Shown: positions 36,095 to 45,802, counted from the first letter of the stretch. The stretch is 64,000 nt of DNA from Polynucleobacter sp. (GCA_016462905.1 JAEMSI010000005.1:1-64000), one strand, 5' to 3'. The notes: generated by a model not told the origin, from the letters alone. Numbers and translations are program-made.

Positions 36095-36691
36095 TTAGCT
36101 GGATCTCCCAGAAAATAGAAAAGCCTGTACTTGCGTGGTTTTCATTTGCTTTGCAAGCTGCCAACTGGGGCCTAGACAAACTAGAATGTCCTCTAAATGA
36201 ACTTTGGTGGGGCATTCAATATAAATTCGCCCCCCTGCATGAGGATCACAGCAATGTGCCGCCTGTATCACTATCTTTTCGAATAAATCGTAACTAGCAA
36301 ATGGCGGGTCAATAAAAATTAGATCCCAACTGGAACCGGCTTGACGATCTAAAAATACAGTGGCGTCTTCACAGATTAAATTAACTTTTCCTAGGCAGGG
36401 GCTTGAATTTAATAAAGTCAATTGCTTTTCAAGATTTGCAAATATCGCGCGTTCTTTCTCGATTAAAGTAACCCAGCTCGCACCCCGTGAGGCAGCCTCA
36501 AAACCCAGCGCTCCACTGCCCGCAAACAAATCGAGTACCCGCAGATTCGATAAATCCCTGCCCAACCAATTAAACAAAGTTTCACGTACACGATCAGAGC
36601 TAGGTCTTAATCCAGGCCGATTGAGTACAGGAATTTTTCGGCTGCGCCAAATACCTGAAATAATCCGGATTTGATTTGCTTGGTCAGCCAA
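36095..36691 (-). CDS. rsmD: 16S rRNA (guanine966-N2)-methyltransferase
   Basis: Methylates G966 of 16S rRNA. Family features are the opening IRIISGIWRSRKIPV, LRPSSDRVRETLFNWL, SAM motif I LDLFAGSGALGFEAASRGA and the catalytic DPPF in FIDPPFASYD near residue 128. 198 residues agree with E. coli. It follows the M16 peptidase pair by 9 bases and precedes coaD, the common rsmD-coaD pairing. Confidence 0.96.
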   Translation of the reverse strand: MADQANQIRIISGIWRSRKIPVLNRPGLRPSSDRVRETLFNWLGRDLSNLRVLDLFAGSGALGFEAASRGASWVTLIEKERAIFANLEKQLTLLNSSPCLGKVNLICEDATVFLDRQAGSSWDLIFIDPPFASYDLFEKIVIQAAHCCDPHAGGRIYIECPTKVHLEDILVCLGPSWQLAKQMKTTQVQAFLFSGRSS

Positions 36692-36700
36692 AGAAATGAT

Positions 36701-38062
36701 TTACTTTTGTTGAGGTCCAAGCACTACGGTTAACATTCGTTGCATATCTAAATGCCTTTTAAATGCCTGCTGAATTTGTTCGCGACTGACAAGGGCTACA
36801 TTGTTGGTCCAAGTATCCATCGTATCTAATGGCAAACGATTCCATGTAATTGCTGATAAATTTTCAAGTAATTTTCGATTGCTATCAATCCTTAATGGAT
36901 ACCCATTTATTAAATTCGCCTTAGCAGCTTCAAGTTCTTTATCATCAGGTCCGTTAAGAATAAATTGACCAATAGTCTCAGCCAACACTTGCAAACTTAA
37001 TTTAGCCTGATCGTTTCTGGTTTGAACACCGGCTTGAAAAATTCCTGTGTCTTGCCCAAAATTGAAATAGCTGTAAACACTATAGGCTAAGCCTCGCTTT
37101 TCACGAACCTCTGCCATTAAGCGCGAGACGAAACCACCGCCCCCCAAAACATAGTTACCCACCATCAATGGAAAATAATCAGGGTGATCTCGAGCCACTC
37201 CTGTCATTCCCATAGCGATATGAGTCTGCTGACTATCAAAAACGACTTGGATTTCTCGCTCAGAACTGGGCAACAGGGGTGATACCGATAATTTAACTAG
37301 AGGCGAAGGATTTTTTGCTTTATTTTTAAGTTCTGCGCTTAACTGAAAGGCAATTAAATTGGCTTCAGCAATATCTAAGTCACCAACTAGATTAATAATG
37401 ATTCGATCTTTAGTATAAAAGTCTTGATAAAAACGTTTTAAATCGCTGGGTTGAATTGCGGCAATCGATTGAGAGCTGGGTGATTCTGCTAAAGGGTACG
37501 CTCCATATACTGCTCTTTTAAAACGCTTTGCTAATACCACATCTGGTTTCGTATTTTCTTCCCGCAAAGCAGTCATCGTGCGCTGTTTCTCACGCTCAAT
37601 AATTTTGGGGTCATAAATTGGATTTGATAAAACGGCGGCAAGCAAAGGAATAGCCCGCTCGCGGATATCGATGCGGCTTAAAGATCGCAATTTAATTAAG
37701 GCTCTTTCGCCGCTTGCGCCAGTACTTAGGTTGGCGCCTAAATCAGCAATTTCATCTGCCAACCTTGCTTCGCTCATCATTTGCCGATTCAAGATAATGC
37801 CGCGATCTAACAAATCGGCAGTCATTGCAGCAAGACCACTCTTGCCCTTAGGATCATAGCGCCCACCAGCATCGATACTAATTTCAATATCAATCATCGG
37901 CAAACTTTTAGTTTGAATTAAGTAAGCCTCGACCCCATTTTGAGGATTTAATTTGTGAATGGGTAGGGCTGCATTAGCGCTACTAAAAATCATTACTCCG
38001 AGCAATAAAAGCCATTTAATGGAACTCGTTTTAAATTGATAAAACATATTCATGGTTTCCAT
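36701..38062 (-). CDS. M16 zinc peptidase family, non-catalytic subunit
   Basis: Partner subunit of a periplasmic M16B processing peptidase. It has a signal peptide (cleavage near SSANA, residue 33) and M16 folds, but the HxxEH zinc motif is absent where expected (DAGGRYDPKGKSGLAAMTADLL), so it should be inactive alone. The substrate-binding R/Y type segment SRLMAEVREKRGLAYSVYSYF-like near residue 315 is kept, as is usual for the second subunit. 453 residues. The ATG abuts the stop of the catalytic partner, so they are coupled. Several closely spaced ATGs (38062, 38053, 38047) could start it. Confidence 0.9.
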   Translation of the reverse strand: METMNMFYQFKTSSIKWLLLLGVMIFSSANAALPIHKLNPQNGVEAYLIQTKSLPMIDIEISIDAGGRYDPKGKSGLAAMTADLLDRGIILNRQMMSEARLADEIADLGANLSTGASGERALIKLRSLSRIDIRERAIPLLAAVLSNPIYDPKIIEREKQRTMTALREENTKPDVVLAKRFKRAVYGAYPLAESPSSQSIAAIQPSDLKRFYQDFYTKDRIIINLVGDLDIAEANLIAFQLSAELKNKAKNPSPLVKLSVSPLLPSSEREIQVVFDSQQTHIAMGMTGVARDHPDYFPLMVGNYVLGGGGFVSRLMAEVREKRGLAYSVYSYFNFGQDTGIFQAGVQTRNDQAKLSLQVLAETIGQFILNGPDDKELEAAKANLINGYPLRIDSNRKLLENLSAITWNRLPLDTMDTWTNNVALVSREQIQQAFKRHLDMQRMLTVVLGPQQK

Positions 38063-39541
38063 CTAATGAGAGCGAAGATTTGACTTTTGTGGCTCTGCCT
38101 TACTGTTCGAGCGTGCTTGCGGATCTAATGTAACAAGAGTTAAACCTTCGTCTTGTAGATATTTTTTTGCAACCGCTTGAATTTGCTGCGGAGTAATGGA
38201 TTGCATACGATTTTGAATCGTATCCAACTGCCGCCAAGAGACGCCTGCAATTTCAGAAGACCCTATTTCCATCGCTTGTGCAAAAATAGAATCTCGCTTA
38301 TAAATCTGTTTGGCCAATAAGCGCACCTGAATCCGCTTTAATTCAGCCTCACTAATTCCCTGATTGATTATATTTTGTAAGCTAGCACGAATCGCTGCTT
38401 CTAACTGAGTCACCGTTTTATCCTTAGCCACCGAAGCCCTAATTAAAAATAACTGGGGCCCTCGCGAAATCAAGTCATAACCAGCATCAATTGAGTTGGC
38501 AACCTGTTTTTCGCGAACTAGTTCACGATTCAAACGTGCATTATCGTAACCATCTAATACGGCAGCTAATAATTCGAGAGCATAAGGCTCAATCTCTTCC
38601 ATGCGCTCTGGATTCAAATGGGGCACCTTCCAACCCATCGTGATTTGGGCTCCATCTGCTGGCGCCTTGATATTGACCCGCTTAATACCGCGTTGTGCAG
38701 GCTCTAATTGCGGCTTTCTTTCTGCCAATTCGCGGCTTGGTAATTGCCCATACGTTTCGTCTACCCATTGCTTTACTTCTTGCGGATTCACATCACCGCT
38801 AATCACCACAATGGCATTATTGGGTGCGTACCAATTCTGGTACCAAAGCCGAGCATCGCCTGGCTTTAGATTCTCTAAGTCATTCATCCAGCCGATGATT
38901 GGATGCCGATACGGCGACTCCATAAAAGCAGTTGCCATTAAGGACTCATACATCAAACTGCTCGGATTATCATCGGTTCGCAAGCGGCGCTCTTCCATAA
39001 CGACCTGAATTTCTTTTTGAAATTCCTCATCGGAAAATTGAAGATTGGCCATTCGATCAGACTCTAAACGAATCACATCCAATAATTTAGATTTTTCAAC
39101 TTGCTGAAAATAGGCAGTGTAATCTTGTGATGTGAATGCATTTTCACGACCACCCACCGCTGCTACTAATCGAGAAAAATCGCCAGCCTTTACTTTTTTA
39201 GTACCCTTAAACATCATGTGCTCTAAAACATGAGCCACGCCCGTTCTACCATTTATTTCATCCATCGAACCAGCCTTGTACCAGACCATATGAGCGACCG
39301 TAGGGGCGCGATGATCTTCTTTCACAATTAGGCGTAAACCATTGTTGAAGCGGTATTCGTGGGTTAGATTATCGGGACTGGATGACGCGCTTGAAGTTTG
39401 GTTCGCGAAAACTGCATTCATTGGTATCATGAATGCAACTATGCATAAAATAAAAACTTTATTTCTAAGCTGATGTACTCTGGCTATTCCACTGCTCACT
39501 GGATAAAGCTCCCGATTTAAAACTAAAATAGATGATTTCAT
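38063..39541 (-). CDS. M16 zinc peptidase family, catalytic subunit
   Basis: Periplasmic metallopeptidase of the pitrilysin/MPP class. The zinc motif HVLEH (HxxEH) near residue 103 with the distal glutamate in DVIRLESDRM about 75 residues later is intact. A signal peptide or anchor lies at about residues 28-46 after a rather long polar N region, so the true start may be internal. 492 residues. Peptide substrates are unknown. Divergent from ftsY with 26 bases between starts. Confidence 0.91.
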   Translation of the reverse strand: MKSSILVLNRELYPVSSGIARVHQLRNKVFILCIVAFMIPMNAVFANQTSSASSSPDNLTHEYRFNNGLRLIVKEDHRAPTVAHMVWYKAGSMDEINGRTGVAHVLEHMMFKGTKKVKAGDFSRLVAAVGGRENAFTSQDYTAYFQQVEKSKLLDVIRLESDRMANLQFSDEEFQKEIQVVMEERRLRTDDNPSSLMYESLMATAFMESPYRHPIIGWMNDLENLKPGDARLWYQNWYAPNNAIVVISGDVNPQEVKQWVDETYGQLPSRELAERKPQLEPAQRGIKRVNIKAPADGAQITMGWKVPHLNPERMEEIEPYALELLAAVLDGYDNARLNRELVREKQVANSIDAGYDLISRGPQLFLIRASVAKDKTVTQLEAAIRASLQNIINQGISEAELKRIQVRLLAKQIYKRDSIFAQAMEIGSSEIAGVSWRQLDTIQNRMQSITPQQIQAVAKKYLQDEGLTLVTLDPQARSNSKAEPQKSNLRSH

Positions 39542-39567
39542 ACCTTATTTAATGAATTGTATCGATA

Positions 39568-40464
39568 ATGTTCGGTTTACGTAAAACCCTTGGGGCATTG
39601 TTTAAATTAAATCAAGTCGACGAAGTTTGGTTTGATGATCTGGAAGAAGCCCTAATTAAAGCGGATGTTGGCGTTAGTACTGCCAGTCAATTAATTCAGG
39701 CGCTAAAAAAATCGGCTAAATCACAATCGATTCAAAATCCAACTGATTTGCATCGTATTTTGGAACAAGAAATTGGCTCCCTTCTGCAAATCATTGAGCC
39801 CGCCCATAATCCATTGGCAGTAAACGCGGTCTCCCCCTCCCCTGAAATTTGGTTAATCGTCGGCGTCAATGGGGCTGGCAAAACAACCAGCATTGGAAAA
39901 CTGTGCCATCTTTTTCAAGAGCAAGGTAAATCCATCTTGCTGGCGGCTGGCGATACCTTTCGAGCTGCCGCTCGAGATCAGTTGAAAGAATGGGGTCTTC
40001 GTAATAAGGTGACTGTACTAAGTCAGGAAGGTGGCGACGCAGCGGCGATTGCGCATGATGCGATTCAGTCCGCTCTTTCTAAAAATATCGATGTCTTACT
40101 GATTGATACGGCTGGTCGTCTCGCTACTCAACAGAATCTAATGGAAGAATTAAAAAAAGTGAAGCGCGTTATTGCTAAGGTGCTGCCCGGGGCGCCTCAT
40201 CAAACAGTTTTGGTCTTAGACGGCAATACTGGTCAAAATGGCATCGCTCAAGTTCAAGCGTTTAAAGAAGCGATTGGCTTAAATGGTCTGATTATTACCA
40301 AGCTGGATGGTACAGCTAAAGGTGGTGTGATTTGCGCACTAGCCAATCTATTTCGATCGCAAAAAGAGCAGGATCGAACCTATGTTTACGCCGTAGGTAA
40401 AGGGGAAAAAATGGGGGATTTAGAGCTATTCAAGGCCAAATCCTATGCCGCTGAACTTTTATAA
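39568..40464 (+). CDS. ftsY: Signal recognition particle receptor FtsY
   Basis: SRP-receptor GTPase for cotranslational membrane targeting. It has an N helical bundle (about residues 1-85) and the NG GTPase: G1 [26 protein letters not shown]3 DTAGR and G4 TKLDGTAKGG. Only 298 residues; the acidic N-terminal A domain of E. coli FtsY (497) is absent, and the protein opens directly with an amphipathic MFGLRKTLGALF, which could contact the membrane. The C-terminal region (FRSQKEQDRTYVYAVGKGE) is a little longer than the usual IGVGE segment. Confidence 0.96.
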   Translation: MFGLRKTLGALFKLNQVDEVWFDDLEEALIKADVGVSTASQLIQALKKSAKSQSIQNPTDLHRILEQEIGSLLQIIEPAHNPLAVNAVSPSPEIWLIVGVNGAGKTTSIGKLCHLFQEQGKSILLAAGDTFRAAARDQLKEWGLRNKVTVLSQEGGDAAAIAHDAIQSALSKNIDVLLIDTAGRLATQQNLMEELKKVKRVIAKVLPGAPHQTVLVLDGNTGQNGIAQVQAFKEAIGLNGLIITKLDGTAKGGVICALANLFRSQKEQDRTYVYAVGKGEKMGDLELFKAKSYAAELL

Positions 40465-40501
40465 ATTCAATAAAATCAATAGTTTATAAATTTAATTTGC
40501 T

Positions 40502-40528
40502 TTAGCACTCGTACCGATAGAGTGCTAA
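40502..40528 (+). promoter_or_regulatory. CIRCE operator (HrcA site) upstream of rpoH
   Basis: Perfect CIRCE inverted repeat: TTAGCACTC (40502-40510), nine-base spacer GTACCGATA, GAGTGCTAA (40520-40528), ending 34 bases before the rpoH ATG. It overlaps a -10-like TAAAAT at 40526-40531. HrcA is known to repress genes through this element and to be inactivated by heat. Confidence 0.95.
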
Positions 40529-40562
40529 AATAGATTCATATTAACTCAGTAGTGAGCTATTC

Positions 40563-41480
40563 ATGAACCTGAAAACTAACTTAAATCCTTCTACAAACAA
40601 GGCTGGCTTAGCAGCCTTGGCTATGCCTTCTTTGCCCGCACTGGGTGTCGGTACGATCGATGCTTATATTTCGCATATCAACCGTTTACCCATGCTTTCT
40701 GCTACCGAAGAATTTCACCTTGCTCAAGAATTTCGTCGCACTGAAAATTTAGATGCTGCCCGTAGGCTCGTTCTATCTCATCTGCGCTTGGTAGCTTCGA
40801 TTTCTCGTCAATATCTTGGCTACGGAATTCCCCATGCCGATCTTATTCAAGAAGGCAATATAGGCTTGATGAAAGCGGTAAAGCGCTATGACCCTGCTCA
40901 GGGAGTGCGTTTAGTTTCTTATGCGATTCATTGGATCAAAGCAGAAATTCACGAATACATTTTAAAAAACTGGCGCCTTGTTAAAGTTGCCACTACGAAA
41001 GCGCAACGTAAATTATTTTTTAATTTACGTAGCAATAAACCCACTCTCAATTCCTTAAGTCCAGGGGAAATAGAATCGCTTGCAAAAGCCTTGGATGTTC
41101 GCGGGGAAGATGTCCGAGAGATGGAAGTGCGCTTAGCGGGAGGCGATGTATCGATCGAAGGGGATGACACGGATGATGATTCTTTTGCCCCGATTCAATG
41201 GTTAGCAGATGAGCGTAGCGAACCCACGGCGGTGATGGCCAACTCAGAACTTCATCAACTGTTCGGCCCCAAATTAGACCAGGCTCTCAATGGTCTGGAT
41301 GAAAGAAGTCGTCATATTGTTCAAGCACGCTGGCTTGATATAGACGCTGACGGTAAGGGCGCCAAAACACTTCATGATTTAGCGGACGAGTACCAAATCT
41401 CTGCTGAACGTGTAAGGCAAATTGAAGTAGCGGCATTTAAAAAAATGCGTCAGACACTACAAGCTGAAACACTAAACTAA
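40563..41480 (+). CDS. rpoH: RNA polymerase heat-shock sigma factor (sigma-32)
   Basis: Alternative sigma factor for chaperone and protease genes. Region 2 is seen as HLRLVASISRQYLGYGIPHADLIQEGNIGLMKAVKRYD-type segments (residues about 75-115), the RpoH box as QRKLFFNLRSNK near residue 140, and region 4 with a helix-turn-helix (LADEYQISAERVRQIE) near residue 275. 305 residues (E. coli 284) because of an extra N-terminal stretch. A perfect CIRCE element upstream suggests that HrcA represses this gene. It ends 19 bases from the convergent SCO gene. Confidence 0.97.
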   Translation: MNLKTNLNPSTNKAGLAALAMPSLPALGVGTIDAYISHINRLPMLSATEEFHLAQEFRRTENLDAARRLVLSHLRLVASISRQYLGYGIPHADLIQEGNIGLMKAVKRYDPAQGVRLVSYAIHWIKAEIHEYILKNWRLVKVATTKAQRKLFFNLRSNKPTLNSLSPGEIESLAKALDVRGEDVREMEVRLAGGDVSIEGDDTDDDSFAPIQWLADERSEPTAVMANSELHQLFGPKLDQALNGLDERSRHIVQARWLDIDADGKGAKTLHDLADEYQISAERVRQIEVAAFKKMRQTLQAETLN

Positions 41481-41499
41481 AAATAATTTTGAGCGTAAA

Positions 41500-42108
41500 T
41501 TAAAGTAGTAATTGCTTGAGATCGTGGGCAATGGGATCGGGTCCCTGCCCATGTTTAATATACAGCCGCAAGCGCCCATCAGTATCGAACACATAACTTC
41601 CCGCAGTATGGTCTATCGTATAAGACTGTGGATTATGACCTGGTACTCGGTTGAAATAAATTTTAAAATCTTTTGTTAATTGAGTTAACGCGCTCTCACT
41701 CTCAGGCCTTAAGCCTATAAACCTAGGATCAAATGCAGCGGGATACTGTGCCATTAATTCAGGCGTATCTCGTTGCGGGTCTAATGAAACAAAAATAACT
41801 TGAACGCGATCTGCCAAGGGGCCCATTGCCACCATCACCGTTTGCATTTCTTGCAAGGTAATCGGGCAAACATCGGGGCAATGCGTGTATCCAAAAAACA
41901 AAACCACTAACTTACCTTGATAGTCTGCCAAGGTTTTCGTTTTGCCTTGAGAATCAAGTAAGCTAAATTGTCCTGCAAATGCTTTACTACCGGTAATATC
42001 AACGTTCTTAAAGTTGGGTTTTTCGCCACAGGAAACTAGAATAAAGGCAAGTATGGCCAAAAAAAACGCGGTGATTTTTATTTTGAACTGCGAATTAAAA
42101 CGAAACAT
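41500..42108 (-). CDS. SCO1/SenC copper chaperone for cytochrome oxidase
   Basis: Membrane-anchored thioredoxin-fold protein that delivers copper to the CuA site of oxidase subunit II. Copper ligands are the CPDVC pair near residue 77 and the distal histidine in [13 protein letters not shown] near residue 165. A signal sequence ends in the lipobox-like LVSC, so it is probably a lipoprotein. The ATG at 42108 (202 residues) is preferred to a TTG three codons earlier; it overlaps the ctaB end by 14 bases. It is the last gene of the SURF1-ctaA-ctaB run. Confidence 0.93.
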   Translation of the reverse strand: MFRFNSQFKIKITAFFLAILAFILVSCGEKPNFKNVDITGSKAFAGQFSLLDSQGKTKTLADYQGKLVVLFFGYTHCPDVCPITLQEMQTVMVAMGPLADRVQVIFVSLDPQRDTPELMAQYPAAFDPRFIGLRPESESALTQLTKDFKIYFNRVPGHNPQSYTIDHTAGSYVFDTDGRLRLYIKHGQGPDPIAHDLKQLLL

Positions 42109-42988
42109 AATGATCAATCAAAATAGCAGCAAAAATTAGAGATAGGTAGGTGATGGAGTAACGAAACAATTTCTTGGCCAAGAAATCACTGTACGCTCGA
42201 TACAGCTCAATTGCATAGTAAACAAATAATCCACTCAAAATAATAGCGCTTAGCAAATAAAGCAAACCGCTCATTCCATATACATAGGGTAATAGCGAAG
42301 CAGCAAACAAAATTAGCGTGTACAGCAGAATATTCAGTAAAGTAAATTTTTCACCATGGGTAACTGGCAACATCGGCAAACCAGACTGCTCATAATCATC
42401 GCGGCGATAGAGCGCTAAGGCCCAAAAATGGGGCGGTGTCCATACAAAAATAATTAACACCAATAACCACGCCTCTGCAGATAATTGATTCGTCACTGCA
42501 ACCCAGCCTAAGGCTGGAGGCATAGCCCCCGATAAACCGCCTATCACGATATTTTGGGGTGTTGCGGGCTTCAGTAGCCAGGTATAGATCACGGCATAGC
42601 CGACAAAAGTTGCGAACGTTAACCACATCGTTAAGGGATTAGTAAAAACCCACAAAATTACCATTCCAGTGGCGCCCAAAAGAATTGAAAAAATAATAAT
42701 TTGGAATGGTGTGATTTCACCTGTAGCAGAGGGACGCCAAGCGGTGCGCCGCATTTTGGAATCAACCGCTTGCTCTATTAAGCAATTAACTGCAAATGCA
42801 GCGCCAGCAAGCAACCAAATACCCATCGTCCCGCCAATCAAAACCGGCCACGGCACCATTCCTGGGGTTGCGAGGAACATCCCAATAATTGCGCAAAACA
42901 CAGCCAATTGGGTAACGCGCGGTTTAGTTAAAACCCAATATTGCCTCCACCGTGGCATTTCGGGCCGAATCATTTTTTCGATACTCAT
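42095..42988 (-). CDS. ctaB: Heme O synthase (protoheme IX farnesyltransferase)
   Basis: Integral-membrane prenyltransferase that adds a farnesyl group to heme b. UbiA-family features are the first DxxxD-type motif [19 protein letters not shown] near residue 70, and [29 protein letters not shown] near residue 185 (second loop), with eight to nine hydrophobic segments. 297 residues. The start overlaps the ctaA stop by four bases, so heme O and heme A synthases are coupled. Confidence 0.96.
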   Translation of the reverse strand: MSIEKMIRPEMPRWRQYWVLTKPRVTQLAVFCAIIGMFLATPGMVPWPVLIGGTMGIWLLAGAAFAVNCLIEQAVDSKMRRTAWRPSATGEITPFQIIIFSILLGATGMVILWVFTNPLTMWLTFATFVGYAVIYTWLLKPATPQNIVIGGLSGAMPPALGWVAVTNQLSAEAWLLVLIIFVWTPPHFWALALYRRDDYEQSGLPMLPVTHGEKFTLLNILLYTLILFAASLLPYVYGMSGLLYLLSAIILSGLFVYYAIELYRAYSDFLAKKLFRYSITYLSLIFAAILIDHYVSF

Positions 42989-44118
42989 ACTTTTCTTCCT
43001 GAGTTATCGACTGCCAAAAATGAACATGTAGACCAAGCGCTCATCCGCGTTAAACAAAAAACAAGGCCTGCCGCTCCTCCCGTATGCATTAAAGCCGCCA
43101 ATAAAGGCCACTGAAAAACGACATTTGAAATTCCCGTCACAATTTGCAGGCTTAATAAAATCATTAAACACTTAGCCCAAAAAACTAAATTCGGATTGCG
43201 GGTAGCATAAGCCCGTATCGCTAAATAAATCAACGCAGTAGCTGCAAAAATAGCTGTCGCACGATGGGTCCAATGAATGGTTACCAATGACGTCATTGAT
43301 AGAGACTCACCCGTTTTGGTTTGGCCTAAATCGCGCCACAGGTAAAAACTGTGTTGCCAATCAGTTGGGGGATACCACTGACCCAAACAAGTGGGGAAAT
43401 CGGGACAGGCTAAAACGGCGTAATTCGTACTAACCCAAGCGCCTAAAAATAGTTGTATTACTAATACTCCCGCTGCAAAGCTTAGGAGGCGTGCTGAAAT
43501 TTTGGAATGTTTAAAGATGGATTCGGTTTTATCGCTCGCACCAATCACGGTCTGATTCTTTTGGGCGTACCAGGTTAAGCAAGCAAATAAAAATAAGGCC
43601 AATAGTAAATGGGCCGAAACGATGATGGGTTGCAAGCGCAATGTCACCGTCCAAGCACCGAAGGCACCCTGCAAACTAACGAGAGTCAATAAAAACAAAC
43701 TGCCCATAAGCGCTTTATTTCCCAGTTGCTTACGCTGTCGCCATGCCAAAATCACTTGGGTAAGAATCAGGGCGCCAACACCCATGGCCAAATAACGGTG
43801 AATCATTTCTACCCATGCCTTAAAAACCGTTACAGGTCCGTTGGGCATCGCTTGTTCGGCGATTTGAATCTGCTCCAATGCCTTAAAAGGGTTAGAACTA
43901 CCGTAACATCCAGGCCAATCGGGACACCCTAAACCAGAATCACTTAATCGCGTAAATGCTCCAAACAAAATTAAATCAAAAGTAAAAAAAACTAATGCCC
44001 AATTGAGTTTGCTAAAAAAATCAATGCGTCGATTAAAATATAAGTAGCCTAATGGAATAACGGCAAAGCTTATTGCAATTCCAAAAAGTTCTAATATTAA
44101 TAATGGGGATGTCAACAT
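42985..44118 (-). CDS. ctaA: Heme A synthase
   Basis: COX15/CtaA family monooxygenase that oxidises heme O to heme A in the membrane. Eight hydrophobic segments; heme-ligand histidines in [10 protein letters not shown] near residue 110, SAHLLLAL near 170, [10 protein letters not shown] near 282 and ALMHTGGA near 345. Cysteine pairs sit in periplasmic loops ([10 protein letters not shown] and [10 protein letters not shown]). 377 residues. The 3-base gap to the upstream hypothetical gene suggests coupling. Confidence 0.94.
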   Translation of the reverse strand: MLTSPLLILELFGIAISFAVIPLGYLYFNRRIDFFSKLNWALVFFTFDLILFGAFTRLSDSGLGCPDWPGCYGSSNPFKALEQIQIAEQAMPNGPVTVFKAWVEMIHRYLAMGVGALILTQVILAWRQRKQLGNKALMGSLFLLTLVSLQGAFGAWTVTLRLQPIIVSAHLLLALFLFACLTWYAQKNQTVIGASDKTESIFKHSKISARLLSFAAGVLVIQLFLGAWVSTNYAVLACPDFPTCLGQWYPPTDWQHSFYLWRDLGQTKTGESLSMTSLVTIHWTHRATAIFAATALIYLAIRAYATRNPNLVFWAKCLMILLSLQIVTGISNVVFQWPLLAALMHTGGAAGLVFCLTRMSAWSTCSFLAVDNSGRKV

Positions 44119-44121
44119 CGC

Positions 44122-44778
44122 TTATTGAGCTTTCTCACCCTTACGATTCAAGCGTAATAATTTTTCAAGATCTTTGCGCATTCTGACAAAGTCTTTTGCA
44201 TCGCCGGTGGCTGGAAAAAACATCATTTTTTCGCCGCTAGGATCAATTAATTGAATTTGTGAAGCTGCATTTTCCTTACCTAACCAAGCCCGCCAAGCAA
44301 CTGCCTGATCTTCAAGCGGTGCATTCACGATCATAAAACCTGCATTGGTCTGATCGTAGGCTTTAGCTAAATCGGGGTCGACTGGCTTACCGTCACTCAC
44401 CACCCAAACCAGCTGCAGACGAGGCGCTTCTTTACCCATAGCTACTCTAAGCTGTCTCATCAAGTATAAAAGCTGTACGCAAGCATCATTACCCTTACGA
44501 CACTCGTTGGCTGATCGCGAAACTAATAAAGTCCACTTACCTTTAGTTGGAATCGCCAACCAGTTGGGATTGATCGGCTGGGGCGGATTAACCAATACGC
44601 CATAATTTGTTTTATTACCTTCTGGCTTAAAAACGTAATATGCCAAATAAGAGGCAATCACTGGCGATGCGCAGGCTAATAATAAAAAAATCATTTGCAC
44701 ACGTCCGCGCCGAGTTCTAGCGTTCGGTGGCACCGAGTCGGGTTGACTGGCTGGTATTAGTAAATCTTGATCGCTCAC
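44122..44778 (-). CDS. Cytochrome-oxidase-locus membrane protein, thioredoxin-like
   Basis: Function not known. A polar basic N terminus is followed by one membrane helix (about residues 29-48), then a periplasmic domain of about 165 residues that resembles a thioredoxin/SCO-type fold (KGKWTLLVSRSANEC, GFMIVNAPLED, IQLIDPSGEKMMFF). The SCO-style CxxxC is absent; two cysteines are spaced by six (ECRKGNDAC). It lies between SURF1 and ctaA in this and related genomes, so a role in oxidase assembly or copper delivery is likely but inferred only from position. Confidence 0.8.
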   Translation of the reverse strand: MSDQDLLIPASQPDSVPPNARTRRGRVQMIFLLLACASPVIASYLAYYVFKPEGNKTNYGVLVNPPQPINPNWLAIPTKGKWTLLVSRSANECRKGNDACVQLLYLMRQLRVAMGKEAPRLQLVWVVSDGKPVDPDLAKAYDQTNAGFMIVNAPLEDQAVAWRAWLGKENAASQIQLIDPSGEKMMFFPATGDAKDFVRMRKDLEKLLRLNRKGEKAQ

Positions 44779-44794
44779 TTGAATTTTCTTTAGA

Positions 44795-45571
44795 TCAACT
44801 CATTTGTTTACGGTAAGCAAGCCACCCAGTAATTAACCAAAACAGGGTAGCGCATGCGGCTAATGAAAACCACTGAAAAGCATAAGCATAATGGCGATCA
44901 ACCCCGAAGGTGATTGGTGGCCAATTACGACTTAAACCATCGCCATTATTGGGATCACTTTGACGAACGATAAACGGAAATTGATTCCATCCACCTATTT
45001 TTATTTGATCTTCCAAAATGAAATTTTGCATTACTCTAGGCTTTTTTGAGGTCATTTTTTCGTCATCGCTTTTTTCCGAGCCCAATTCAAAAACTTTACC
45101 AGGGCCAGAAAAAACAAGCCCTTGTATCTGAATAGTTTGCTGAGGGGTTTCAATTTTTGGCAAGCGCAAACGATCCTCGACATCCCTTGGGACCCAGCCA
45201 CGATTAACCCAAATCACTTTATTTTCTTTTCCCTCAATTTGAAATGGCATCAAAACGTAAAATCCAGAATGCCCCAGATTGCTTCCGCCCATCTCGGGAC
45301 TAGGTCTTGGACGATTATCAAGCCAAATGGCATATTCAGGCAGAAAATAACCTCGAACAAATACCCGCCGATAATTTATTTCCTGAAGACTCCAGTCCTT
45401 TTCTAAAAGCGAAACTGGCTTCAAAGCCTCCATTTGTATTAATTCATTACCGAGCGCTATTTTTCCTTGTGCCCGTTTGACCTGCCAAACGCCAGCGCCG
45501 ACGCCCACCATGACTAGTACTAAAGTCGCTAAACTGGCGATTTTTCTAGAAAATAAAAAGGTCAACAACAT
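44795..45571 (-). CDS. SURF1-family cytochrome oxidase assembly protein
   Basis: Inner-membrane assembly factor for heme-copper oxidase, thought to help insert heme a3. Two membrane helices flank a periplasmic domain: an N-terminal one (about residues 8-28) and a C-terminal one (about 228-250, AYAFQWFSLAACATLFWLI). Family features are WQVKRAQGK, NYRRVFVRGYFLPEY, WVNRGWVPRD and PPITFGVDRHYAYAFQWF. 258 residues. It leads SURF1-hypothetical-ctaA-ctaB-SCO and is divergent from the DUF2909 gene. Confidence 0.93.
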   Translation of the reverse strand: MLLTFLFSRKIASLATLVLVMVGVGAGVWQVKRAQGKIALGNELIQMEALKPVSLLEKDWSLQEINYRRVFVRGYFLPEYAIWLDNRPRPSPEMGGSNLGHSGFYVLMPFQIEGKENKVIWVNRGWVPRDVEDRLRLPKIETPQQTIQIQGLVFSGPGKVFELGSEKSDDEKMTSKKPRVMQNFILEDQIKIGGWNQFPFIVRQSDPNNGDGLSRNWPPITFGVDRHYAYAFQWFSLAACATLFWLITGWLAYRKQMS

Positions 45572-45580
45572 CTTCAGTGG

Positions 45581-45586
45581 TAGGAT
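45581..45586 (+). promoter_or_regulatory. -10-like or ribosome-binding box before the DUF2909 gene
   Basis: TAGGAT lies exactly six bases before the ATG at 45593, matching TANNNT-N6-ATG. The AGGA inside it could instead be a Shine-Dalgarno on a longer mRNA, so this case is ambiguous. Confidence 0.35.
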
Positions 45587-45592
45587 TTAGTC

Positions 45593-45802
45593 ATGAAATG
45601 GATTATTTTATTTTTGCTTATTCTGATCATTGGCAGCCTTGGCTCGGCACTGTTTTTCATGATGAAAGATAAAGGCGGAAGCTCGAGAATGGTACGCTCC
45701 CTCATGCTGCGGATTGGCTTATCGATTCTATTATTCATTGGAATTTGGGTCGCCTACTCACTAGGCTACATTCAATCAACCGGCCTAAAAATTGCGCAAT
45801 AA
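45593..45802 (+). CDS. Twin transmembrane protein, DUF2909 family
   Basis: Function unknown. 69 residues with two hydrophobic helices (about 2-23 and 39-60) joined by a short basic loop (KDKGGSSRMVRSLMLR). This small family is found opposite the cytochrome oxidase genes in many betaproteobacteria, so a link to oxidase assembly is possible. It has its own terminator at 45838-45867. Confidence 0.85.
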   Translation: MKWIILFLLILIIGSLGSALFFMMKDKGGSSRMVRSLMLRIGLSILLFIGIWVAYSLGYIQSTGLKIAQ

